Assembly: GCA_964623625.1 (NCBI GenBank) | Contig: CAZUUJ010000086.1 | Span: 1-13,578, forward strand | Length of the DNA stretch: 13,578 bases | Direction: 5' to 3' | Origin: CAZLGM01 sp964623625 | GTDB taxonomy: Bacteria > Desulfobacterota > Desulfobulbia > Desulfobulbales > Desulfocapsaceae | Notes under the pieces: model-generated | The model's database searches: none | Told to the model about the DNA's origin: nothing | Seen by the model: only the letters and a program-made list of their open reading frames with translations | Shown: piece by piece, positions 1 to 6,372 of the stretch | How positions within the stretch are numbered: the first letter of the stretch is position 1 | How the letters are laid out: every line of letters begins with the position of its first letter | Position numbers and translations under genes: made by a program

Positions 1-157
1 CGACGAGTCCGGCATCGCTCAAGCCACCAATCAGACAGGCAGCGCCCCAGAGTCCTATCAGGGCAGCAGCGGTCAGGCCAACTCCGTATGTGAATTTAGC
101 GGTCTCATATCCAACATCGGCTTTTACTCTTTTTCTGGTTTCGATTCCGGCGTTCAT
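1..157 (-). CDS. Small single-helix membrane protein, copy A (3' end cut by window)
   Basis: This is the first 52 codons of a gene that runs off the left edge of the window. The start is ATG at 155-157, preceded by a strong GGAGGA ribosome site at 162-167 (minus-strand sense). The predicted protein has a basic, soluble N-terminus (about residues 1-22, RKRVK motif) followed by one hydrophobic helix containing GLWGAACLIGGL. It is identical to the complete copy at 1181-1378 except Gly instead of Arg at residue 4. From codon 23 on the two genes differ at 15 codons, all synonymous, which shows that the reading frame is real and under protein-level selection. I do not recognise the family. A small accessory subunit of a membrane complex is possible but unproven. 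A sigma-54 promoter and upstream dyads precede it. Confidence 0.8.
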   Translation of the reverse strand, partial: MNAGIETRKRVKADVGYETAKFTYGVGLTAAALIGLWGAACLIGGLSDAGLV

Positions 158-208
158 GGTGTCCTCCTTTATTTTGAAGTAGTTTTTTTCGTTGTTTGCC
201 CTTATATT

Positions 209-224
209 TGCATCAGTCGTGCCA
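209..224 (-). promoter_or_regulatory. Sigma-54 (RpoN) promoter of copy A
   Basis: Minus strand reads TGGCACGACTGATGCA. This matches the sigma-54 consensus TGGCACG-N4-TTGCW with one mismatch and has the required GG-N10-GC spacing. The start codon is about 52 bases downstream of the -12 element. The same 16 bases occur at the same distance from the start codon in copy B. Confidence 0.85.
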
Positions 225-295
225 GTTTTAAAAGGTGGCTGTCTCTGTGTGTATGTTTTTTGTAACACCCCGTAATTACAGGTCTTAATGTGAAA

Positions 296-337
296 TAATT
301 GTCAGTTGATTGTCCAGGAGTGATGGCACACATGTGT
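296..337. promoter_or_regulatory. Conserved linker block with possible bending site and ACACATGTGT palindrome
   Basis: Between promoter and upstream dyads, a block conserved in both copies holds TTGATT (306-311) and the perfect palindrome ACACATGTGT (328-337). Copy B has them at 1527-1532 and 1549-1558. The minus strand reads AATCAA-N4-CAA, which resembles but does not fully match the IHF consensus (WATCAA-N4-TTR). An IHF role is a guess from position. The more promoter-proximal linker (about 243-294) has diverged much more. Confidence 0.35.
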
Positions 338-354
338 AGCGTCACCCAGCCAAT

Positions 355-423
355 ACAACGCTGTTGTGGTATGATGGAATAAGAGTGTAGCAACGATCCA
401 ACAACAGTGTTGCATGCTGTTGT
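355..423. promoter_or_regulatory. Upstream activator (enhancer) dyads of copy A
   Basis: Two inverted repeats lie upstream of the sigma-54 promoter. The first, at 355-367, is ACAACGCTGTTGT. The second, at 401-423, has perfect 7-base arms ACAACAG and CTGTTGT with an inner TGTTGCATG. Their centres are 51 bp apart (about five helical turns) and lie about 138 and 189 bp upstream of the -24 element, a usual place for sites of NtrC-type activators. Both recur in copy B at 1576-1588 and 1622-1644. The identity of the activator is inferred: the NtrC-type gene at 10150-11958 is the local candidate. Confidence 0.6.
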
Positions 424-617
424 AGAGAGGTTTATGGATCAGGTTGGCAACAGAATGAGCGGATTCTTCGGGTTTCTGCTTTCACTGGAGTGACGCTACA
501 GGAAAGCAATGATGATAAAGAGATGACGATAGAGAAATATAGGGAAAGGATGGTTGGGTTAAATGGAAAGCAACACTGAGAGGGAACAGCGCAGTTGTGC
601 GAAACTGATGAGCTTAG

Positions 618-684
618 GTCATTCCAAGAAGGGGAAGTTATATTCTGTACAAAGCGTAAGGATTCCGACTTTCGCGGGAATGAC
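618..684. repeat. Short inverted-repeat element ending GTCATTCC / GGAATGAC (possible MITE-like remnant)
   Basis: GTCATTCC at 618-625 and GGAATGAC at 677-684 form 8-base terminal inverted repeats around 67 bp. The right part, including TTTCGCGGGAATGAC, resembles the dispersed non-coding repeat type with GTCATTCCCGCG cores seen in many bacterial genomes. It contains no credible ORF. It sits in copy A just beyond the region shared with copy B. Otherwise I see no gene in 424-784. Confidence 0.35.
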
Positions 685-784
685 AGAAAAGTGGCTGAGG
701 GACCGAGGGAAAGGAGCTAGGAAAATGGGGGGAAGTTGTTGCTGGAGTGAGGGGATGTGCCTGAGTATTGCATGGAATAAGCAA

Positions 785-808
785 AAAAACCGGCCGGAGC
801 CGGTTTTT
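785..808 (-). terminator. Intrinsic terminator of the small-protein operon
   Basis: A perfect hairpin AAAAACCGGC / GCCGGTTTTT with a four-base loop (CGGA). On the minus strand the GC-rich stem is followed by a run of seven T. It lies 21 bases beyond the stop codon of the 830-1132 gene. Because the arms are A/T tailed on both sides it could also act in the other direction. Confidence 0.85.
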
Positions 809-829
809 CGGATGATGGTGACGTGACTG

Positions 830-1132
830 TCACTTGGAGGCGTGAACGGCTTTTCTAACTTTTGCTTTATCTTTGTTGACGTATTTGAAAAAGACCGGAA
901 AGGCAACAAAGAAGGCAACGCAGATCAGGTATTCGATTCCTTTGATATGGGAATAGTAATCAACCAAGGTGTGCAGTGGTTTAATCAGTCCTGTTGCTGC
1001 CATATATTGTTGACCCAGCTCGGTGATAGACCAGTTAACCTGATATAAAGCACTTGTGAGAGCAGCAGCTACCCAGAGGCAGATTACAGTTCCGCCGCCG
1101 AATATAATCTTTGCTGTTCGTGAGGTTTTCAT
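830..1132 (-). CDS. Two-helix small membrane protein (100 aa), unknown function
   Basis: ATG at 1130-1132 is preceded by GGAGAA at a good distance. The protein has two predicted transmembrane helices (about residues 8-30 and 65-83), a loop of about 35 residues with His54 and His62, and a strongly basic tail (KDKAKVRKAVHASK). It follows the 65-codon gene by 48 bases and is followed by a clear terminator, so the two genes probably form one sigma-54-driven operon. I do not recognise the family. The two-helix architecture with loop histidines would fit a small subunit of a membrane redox complex, but no heme or metal motif is present to prove it. Confidence 0.75.
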   Translation of the reverse strand: MKTSRTAKIIFGGGTVICLWVAAALTSALYQVNWSITELGQQYMAATGLIKPLHTLVDYYSHIKGIEYLICVAFFVAFPVFFKYVNKDKAKVRKAVHASK

Positions 1133-1180
1133 AATTTTCTCCTATTATTCATTGAGTTGTTTTCAGCGCTTCAGGCAACA

Positions 1181-1378
1181 TTAGATACCGGTGAGAGCAG
1201 AGATATAACCTTTGACCAAGCCAACAAGACCAGCGTCGCTTAATCCGCCGATCAAACAGGCAGCACCCCACAGCCCTATCAGGGCAGCAGCGGTCAGGCC
1301 AACTCCATACGTGAATTTAGCGGTCTCATATCCAACATCGGCTTTTACTCTTTTTCTGGTTTCGATTCTGGCGTTCAT
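1181..1378 (-). CDS. Small single-helix membrane protein, copy B (complete, 65 aa)
   Basis: Complete paralogue of the gene at 1-157. ATG at 1376-1378 has the same strong GGAGGA ribosome site. Residues 1-22 are basic and polar (ETRKRVKADVGYE), residues about 23-47 form one hydrophobic helix, and the C-terminus (SDAGLVGLVKGYISALTGI) could be a second short membrane-associated amphipathic segment. Compared with copy A there is one amino acid difference in 52 shared codons (Arg4/Gly4) against 15 synonymous changes. It is the first gene of an operon with the 100-codon gene downstream and is driven by the sigma-54 promoter at 1430-1445. I do not recognise the family. Confidence 0.85.
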   Translation of the reverse strand: MNARIETRKRVKADVGYETAKFTYGVGLTAAALIGLWGAACLIGGLSDAGLVGLVKGYISALTGI

Positions 1379-1429
1379 GGTGTCCTCCTTTATTTAAAAG
1401 TGGTTTTTTTCGTTGTTTGTCCTTATATT

Positions 1430-1445
1430 TGCATCAGTCGTGCCA
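1430..1445 (-). promoter_or_regulatory. Sigma-54 (RpoN) promoter of copy B
   Basis: Minus strand TGGCACGACTGATGCA, identical to the promoter at 209-224 and one mismatch from the RpoN consensus, with GG-N10-GC spacing. It drives the 65-codon and 100-codon genes. Upstream, two direct copies of the palindrome GTAATTAC (1483-1490 and 1493-1500) occur where copy A has only one (272-279). Confidence 0.85.
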
Positions 1446-1575
1446 GTTTGAAAAGGTGGCCGTTTTTAATGGTGTATTTCTTGTAATTACATGTAATTAC
1501 TCATTTAAATATATGATAATTGTCAGTTGATTGCCCGGATGTGATGACACACATGTGTAGCGTCCTCCAGCTAAT

Positions 1576-1644
1576 ACAACGCTGTTGTGGCAAGATGAAA
1601 TAAGAGTGTAGCAGCGAAACAACAACAGTGTTGCATACTGTTGT
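1576..1644. promoter_or_regulatory. Upstream activator (enhancer) dyads of copy B
   Basis: ACAACGCTGTTGT at 1576-1588, and a second dyad at 1622-1644 with arms ACAACAG and CTGTTGT. They are at exactly the same distances from the promoter as in copy A. A candidate binding region for the NtrC-type regulator encoded at 10150-11958 (inference). Confidence 0.6.
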
Positions 1645-2072
1645 AGAGAGGTTTATGGACTATATTGGAAGAAAAAGGAGTGGATCTTTAATGTGTTGGC
1701 TTTCACTGGAATGACGCTACAGTAAAGCAATGATGACAAAGAAAAAACGATAGAGGAATGAAGGGAAATCAAACATAATGGTTGCCAGTCAAACGAAGAG
1801 ACCTCAATCGGTTAACTGAGATCGGAGTCTACGCTTACCTGCCGCGGTCTGTGACCTCGCAACGACTTCAACTCATACATACCAAAATACCAAGTATCTT
1901 GCCTTTGCTTAGAATGAGGGTAGATCAGACACTCTTTTTAAACAGTAACATTAAAAGAGAACAAGGCAATTGTAGGAAACTCATGAGTTGATGTTATGCA
2001 ACTATCTATATAATAGATAGGGGGGGTACTGGGAGCAACAATCAAATAAATGGTGGATCTCAAGAGTTCATA

Positions 2073-4076
2073 TTACTTTTTAGAAAAGCAGGAGTGAGGC
2101 AGAACGATTGTATTGATATATGATTGATCATCAGGATTTGTCCGACTTGTCAACTCTGCTCCAAAGCCTCTTAGATAGTCCTGGATAAATGATTGATCAT
2201 GCCATGGAAGTGAACTGTTTCGAGTTGTTGTTCCATGATCCGGGTAACTTTGTGGCCAACATTGAATAGTGAGGATAACAGTTTGTTTTTCCACAGGCTC
2301 CAAAGTGCAGTGAATCACAACCGATTGATCAATAGGATTTTCCGAAATGCCCATGCGACTGCCAAGGCAATTTTGCAAAAGCATAAGGGTACTCAATCGT
2401 ATTTCCATGTGGTGATTAGAGACCTTGGGTAGTCCATCATCGATCTGCAATTCATATTCTTCAGAGCTGGAGCCGTAGAGATCCGGCAGAAAGCGGGTTA
2501 CCTGTTTTAAAAGTGTAGTTAAATCTTCATGACCTTTGTCTCCCTGTAATGCCTGGATAAACTGAATAAGGGCTGAAGCCTGTCGACCCATTCGTTTTTC
2601 TTCGTCAAGAAGTTTGCCCAACATCTCACGGCTTTCAGCACTGACACTGTCCTTTTCAAGATCGAAGATAGCTTGGGTATAATTGATCACTCCATTGACG
2701 AGATTGATCACTTCGTGGGTGAAATGAGAAGTAAGCGAACCGAGGAAGCCGAGCTGATACAGTGGTGATGAATATGCAACCGTTGGGTTATCAATAGGAA
2801 GATTAGCTTGCTGACTGGTGTGGGTTGAAGCGAGATTGCACAACAATGTAAGCAGAGCGATCTCCTGGTGTGAGATTGGATCCCGACCAGGTCGGTACAA
2901 CGTCAGGATCGTGGGATTCTTATCAGGCAAAGGTATGGGCACTGAAACGGAGATGAGCTGTTCTTCCGGGCAATCGATATTTGCAAGCAGATCTTTATCA
3001 AGTGTTGAGAGAAGAACGTTTTGCTGTTCAGCCCGGTTATTCGAGATTGACATGTGAGCGGAACGACAAAACGGACTGTCCAGTCGGCAACTGTTCAACA
3101 GTCGACGATGAGTTGCCGACTGGTCATCGGTTTTTGAAGACCATTGGCCGGCAGCGGCAATGGGTAAAATATCCGGCTGTTTATCAGGTTGGTGTCCTAT
3201 CCACGCCAGTCGGTATGTGTTGTCTTTTGTCAGAGCCCAGCAGATCATGTCCCATAGTTCTTTTGTATCGGAGGTTTCATCCATGATGTGATGAATGTGG
3301 GCTGCTGACTCCATCAACTCTTTTAACCGTTGATTGGTTTCAAGTAACCGGTTGACGGTTTCTTGAAGTGTGCTCATCGATAGTGAGGAAAAAGTAACTG
3401 TCTCTTTTTCAAAATTATTGGATTGGGGTTGGAACAGAGCGAGTTTCTTACAAATCGCTAGAATAGGTTTTGAGATGAAGCGATTCATAATAATCAGCAT
3501 GGAACTTATGATGAAGACAGCTAGGAAAAGAACGCCGGCCAAGGTTTTATGCAGGCCGTTGAGAAGGGACTGGGTGTAGTTGTTAATGATTCTGTTTGAG
3601 TTGGCCAGGCGAGCATGGACCCAGTTGAGTTTGGAGACAAGAGAGATTTGTTTGTCTTTGGAAGACTGATTTGAATCGCCACCGACAGCTCTTAAGGCGA
3701 CAATAAGGCCGACAAGATCGTTTGGGTGGACAAGAGATAGTTTAACTTCACGGGGGATAAGAATGTCATCCATGATCTGGTCGAGGGAGCCGCTAAATTC
3801 CTGAAGCTCGGTGGAGAGCTCCCTGATACTGATGCGTCCCCCGGCTATCAATGTTTCGTTCAGGTGGTCCTTGATTGAGGAAAATTGAAAGAGAAGCTTG
3901 TCACTCACATGAGAAACCTGCTCGCAGTGGCGATAGAGAGAATATTGTCGGCCACCAAGCACGCAGACAATAATCAGTAGCACCACAGCCAGATATCCGA
4001 TTATCCGAAAGATGAAGGGCAAATCTGTTCTCTGCACGATTTGCTTAAGTTTTCCCGGTTGGTTTCTCTCTTCCAT
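2073..4076 (-). CDS. Membrane sensor, GAF-like plus degenerate histidine kinase (probable pseudokinase, 667 aa)
   Basis: Layout: short cytoplasmic N-terminus, helix at about 21-41, extracytoplasmic sensor region of about 135 residues, helix at about 178-199, HAMP-like linker with ISKPI (201-205), coiled coil to about 257, a GAF-like region (about 260-420), and a kinase-like C-terminus. The phosphoacceptor box is recognisable (HEVINLVNGVINYTQ, His454) but has lost the usual NP. In the ATPase part an Asn (569) sits where the N box should be. No DxGxG box, no FDPFF segment and no GTGLGL box can be found. The tail is short and divergent. By family knowledge such a protein should not bind ATP normally, so it is more likely a pseudokinase or a partner of another kinase. 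It is the last gene of the run and follows the NrfD-type gene by 85 bases containing a large inverted repeat. Confidence 0.8.
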   Translation of the reverse strand: MEERNQPGKLKQIVQRTDLPFIFRIIGYLAVVLLIIVCVLGGRQYSLYRHCEQVSHVSDKLLFQFSSIKDHLNETLIAGGRISIRELSTELQEFSGSLDQIMDDILIPREVKLSLVHPNDLVGLIVALRAVGGDSNQSSKDKQISLVSKLNWVHARLANSNRIINNYTQSLLNGLHKTLAGVLFLAVFIISSMLIIMNRFISKPILAICKKLALFQPQSNNFEKETVTFSSLSMSTLQETVNRLLETNQRLKELMESAAHIHHIMDETSDTKELWDMICWALTKDNTYRLAWIGHQPDKQPDILPIAAAGQWSSKTDDQSATHRRLLNSCRLDSPFCRSAHMSISNNRAEQQNVLLSTLDKDLLANIDCPEEQLISVSVPIPLPDKNPTILTLYRPGRDPISHQEIALLTLLCNLASTHTSQQANLPIDNPTVAYSSPLYQLGFLGSLTSHFTHEVINLVNGVINYTQAIFDLEKDSVSAESREMLGKLLDEEKRMGRQASALIQFIQALQGDKGHEDLTTLLKQVTRFLPDLYGSSSEEYELQIDDGLPKVSNHHMEIRLSTLMLLQNCLGSRMGISENPIDQSVVIHCTLEPVEKQTVILTIQCWPQSYPDHGTTTRNSSLPWHDQSFIQDYLRGFGAELTSRTNPDDQSYINTIVLPHSCFSKK

Positions 4077-4094
4077 AGTCTACCCCCGACAGGG

Positions 4095-4142
4095 GGCAAA
4101 ACATTCATCCGTAAAACCAACAAACAGGATGAATGTTTTGCC
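4095..4142. repeat. 16-bp perfect inverted repeat in the intergenic spacer
   Basis: Arms GGCAAAACATTCATCC (minus strand 4142-4127; complement at 4095-4110) are perfectly complementary around a 16-base loop. In minus-strand RNA there is no U run after it, so it is not a standard intrinsic terminator. A second small hairpin, CCCCC-GACA-GGGGG at 4083-4096, shares two bases with it and lies just upstream of the sensor gene's ATG (4074-4076), covering the only purine-rich ribosome-site candidate. The two stems compete over those shared bases. Roles in mRNA stability, differential expression or protein binding are possible. Confidence 0.6.
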
Positions 4143-4161
4143 GATCTGGGACAATTACAGC

Positions 4162-5415
4162 TTATTTCTCTCCTTTCCATTCATAGACAATGGGCAGCCG
4201 GTACACGATAAACCGATATGTGATGAAGTAGAGAGCATACAGAGTTACGGTAATCCATACTTCTTTCCAATGGGGAATTTCCTGATACAGCTGCCAGTTG
4301 AAGCAGATCAGACTTGTATTGATTCTGTTCCATATAATTCCCAGAACTGCTATTACGGCGGCTACACGGATAATACCGGCCTGCCCGTTTCGAACTCCTG
4401 ATGCAAACAGGAACATGGGGATGATGACAGCAAGTCCAATTTCCAACAGGTAATACAGGCCCCAGCCTGTCAGCAGATAGGCCCATTCATTGTCATGGGC
4501 AACGGCGACGACCTTAATCACCAGGTAGGTGATCAGGGCGATGGCGCACCCCTTGCCCATCCCAATGGTGCAATAATCAATGGAGTCCAGAAAGCGTCGA
4601 TCGCAACGCCATTTCATAAAGGTGATGCACAATGTGCTGGAAACGATGACCATGGACAGTCCTGCAAAAATAGATGAGCAGAAGAAATGAAGCCATTGGA
4701 AGTTTGTCGATAGCCATAGCGGATGAACCTTTGCAGGAGCATAAGTGAACAGGGCTCCTAAGGCACCCTGATGAAGGGTTGAGAGTATGATGCCAGCAAT
4801 GGTGAGTCCAATCGCCATGGATTTGATGAAACGCTTTCCCTTCAGCCAGCCAATCCACTCAAAGAAGGAGGGCATTACCTCAGCAACCTGGACAGATAGG
4901 TACGTTGCAACGTGCCAGGCAACAAGAAAGAGTACGGCAGCAGGACCAAGAGAGACAAACATGGGATATGGCAGCCGCCACGGCATTCCCAGATCAACCT
5001 CAAGATAGATCACAGCAAAGAAATAACCGAGTAATCCATTTAAGAGAGCCAGGCGTTCGATAGGTTTAAAATCTTTTCTGCCAAACAGCTCAACGGTGGT
5101 CCCTAACAGAAAGCCGGAGGCGGACAAAGGAACCATGCCAAACAAACCAAAACCAAGGAAAAGGCCCCATGGATAATCGTTGGATGAGTGGGTTACCGCG
5201 CCAAGCCCGAAAATATATCGCTGGAGTATGAGCGGAAGACCGACGGCAAAAATACCAATCAGCAGCCAGTTGACCGGATTTCTGATAAACTGTTTTCTAT
5301 AGTCTTGAAAACTAAGACCAAACAGCAGCTTTTCCTTGATGGACCATGTGGATCCGTCTTTTTTAGTATGATCTGCTAACGGCAGATCGGCTTGTGTTTG
5401 AGTAAGTTGTTTCAT
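4162..5415 (-). CDS. NrfD/HmcC/HybB-family integral membrane subunit (417 aa)
   Basis: A polytopic membrane protein with about nine or ten hydrophobic helices after a cytoplasmic extension of about 45 residues. The family signature LSTLHQGALGALF (211-223) followed by HPLW (231-234) is typical of the HybB/HmcC branch of the NrfD family, which takes electrons from or gives them to menaquinone and carries no heme of its own. The C-terminus (YFITYRFIVYRLP) also fits that branch. The gene starts four bases after the stop of the ferredoxin gene, and its ribosome site (GGAGG) lies inside that gene, so the two are almost certainly translationally coupled. With the ferredoxin and the pentaheme cytochrome it should form a membrane complex moving electrons between the quinone pool and periplasmic carriers. 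Direction and partner cannot be read from the sequence. HmcC-like is the closest name; no catalytic molybdopterin or hydrogenase subunit is present. Confidence 0.9.
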   Translation of the reverse strand: MKQLTQTQADLPLADHTKKDGSTWSIKEKLLFGLSFQDYRKQFIRNPVNWLLIGIFAVGLPLILQRYIFGLGAVTHSSNDYPWGLFLGFGLFGMVPLSASGFLLGTTVELFGRKDFKPIERLALLNGLLGYFFAVIYLEVDLGMPWRLPYPMFVSLGPAAVLFLVAWHVATYLSVQVAEVMPSFFEWIGWLKGKRFIKSMAIGLTIAGIILSTLHQGALGALFTYAPAKVHPLWLSTNFQWLHFFCSSIFAGLSMVIVSSTLCITFMKWRCDRRFLDSIDYCTIGMGKGCAIALITYLVIKVVAVAHDNEWAYLLTGWGLYYLLEIGLAVIIPMFLFASGVRNGQAGIIRVAAVIAVLGIIWNRINTSLICFNWQLYQEIPHWKEVWITVTLYALYFITYRFIVYRLPIVYEWKGEK

Positions 5416-5419
5416 GGCC

Positions 5420-6343
5420 TTACACCTCCTCCTTTTCCGTCTGCTCTTTCAATTTATCCTTCCTTGTTGCAAGTAGATGAAGGCCGGCAAACAGACCGGG
5501 CCAGATGGTGAGCACCATCGGCACAATTGAGAGGAAGTCTTTTACATAGTTGAGAATAGGCTCTTTAGGAACATGAACATCAAAGCCTACCTGTTCAAAA
5601 GGAACGCTGGAGAGATACATCCAGGCTGTTCCTCCCGCTTCATGTTCACCATAGATATGATTGACGTAGTTACCGGGATTTTCCCTGATTCTCTGGCGTC
5701 CTACTTTAATCAGATCAGCCCGTTTACCGAATGTCAGCGCTTCCTGGGGACAAGCTTCTACACAGGCTGGCGGTTTGCCATGTTTTAAGCGGGTATCATA
5801 GCAGAAAATGCATTTCATGATTTTCGGATCAAATGGACTTGAGTATTTAAAAGTCGGAATGTAAAAGGGGCAGGCGATCATGCAGGTCCGGCAGCCAACA
5901 CAGACAGTTGAATCGTAAATGACGGCTCCTTCCGGTGTCTTGGTATAGGCATTGACAAAGCAGGATGTGAGGCAGGCCGGCTCCTGGCAATGGTTACATT
6001 GTATTTTTCTGTAAAGCGGATGAGGATAGTCTTCAACGTCGTAGCGGTTGACCACTGTGTACCTGGTCTCATCGGTTCGCCGTTGCTGTCCATGATGACG
6101 CTCATCGAAGACGGAATAATCGTTGAAAGGCTTCTCGGGTTCAGGCAGTCCCTGTTCCTTATTGCAGGCGGCTTCGCAGCTTCGACAGCCGACGCACCGG
6201 GATAGATCTACCAAAACACCCATGCCATCAGGATATCCATCGAAATCTTTAGCCTTTGACTTTTGTGCGGCCAGTACTGGCAGAGTAACGGAACCAGCGA
6301 CACTTGATTTTATAAATGTTCTGCGGGTAATTTTCTTTTTCAT
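5420..6343 (-). CDS. Tat-exported ferredoxin with four [4Fe-4S] clusters, HybA/HmcB type (307 aa)
   Basis: The N-terminus carries a twin-arginine signal (TRRTFIK, residues 6-12) and a hydrophobic stretch. Sixteen cysteines fall in four groups: 50/53/56/60, 116/119/124/128, 148/151/154/158 and 178/181/194/198, enough for four [4Fe-4S] clusters as in the HybA/HmcB/DsrO group. A C-terminal helix (about 268-292) would anchor it in the membrane with the clusters outside, as in HybA. The cofactor protein is expected to wire the cytochrome to the NrfD-type subunit encoded next. The start ATG at 6341-6343 has an AAGAGAG-like ribosome site and lies 29 bases after the cytochrome gene's stop. Confidence 0.92.
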   Translation of the reverse strand: MKKKITRRTFIKSSVAGSVTLPVLAAQKSKAKDFDGYPDGMGVLVDLSRCVGCRSCEAACNKEQGLPEPEKPFNDYSVFDERHHGQQRRTDETRYTVVNRYDVEDYPHPLYRKIQCNHCQEPACLTSCFVNAYTKTPEGAVIYDSTVCVGCRTCMIACPFYIPTFKYSSPFDPKIMKCIFCYDTRLKHGKPPACVEACPQEALTFGKRADLIKVGRQRIRENPGNYVNHIYGEHEAGGTAWMYLSSVPFEQVGFDVHVPKEPILNYVKDFLSIVPMVLTIWPGLFAGLHLLATRKDKLKEQTEKEEV

Positions 6344-6372
6344 GATGGTACTCTCTTGGAATGATGGAACAT

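Larger units (their letters stand above)
1..615. repeat. Tandem duplication, copy A
   Basis: Bases 1-423 correspond to 1222-1644 at a constant offset of 1221 at every landmark checked: start codon, sigma-54 promoter, TTGATT, ACACATGTGT and both dyads. Weaker similarity continues to about 615, where GAAACTGATGAG matches GAAACTCATGAG near 1976-1987 in copy B. Copy B carries roughly 150 extra bases in this distal part. The duplicated unit therefore contains a small gene plus its full sigma-54 control region. Confidence 0.8.
1222..1990. repeat. Tandem duplication, copy B
   Basis: Counterpart of 1-615. Bases 1222-1644 align with 1-423 without net length change. Beyond 1645 the similarity is patchy (TTTCACTGGAATGACGCTAC near 1700 matches copy A near 481) and then resumes near 1955-1990. 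The roughly 150 bases between about 1775 and 1930 have no counterpart in copy A. I find no convincing gene in 1646-2072. An AT-rich dyad CTATCTAT / ATAGATAG followed by seven G lies at 2002-2027. Confidence 0.7.

Noticed and set aside
563..826. Plus-strand open frame in the gap before the terminator
   Set aside because: It spans the inverted-repeat element and the terminator hairpin, and the translation shows no domain or conservation with copy B.
1483..1500. Two GTAATTAC units as a possible CRISPR-like or iteron array
   Set aside because: There are only two short palindromic units with a two-base gap, and copy A has one. This is far too little for an array or origin.
1782..1991. Plus-strand open frame of 69 codons beyond copy B
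   Set aside because: No ribosome site or recognisable domain. It mixes sequence unique to copy B with sequence shared with copy A, so it is not a stable coding unit.
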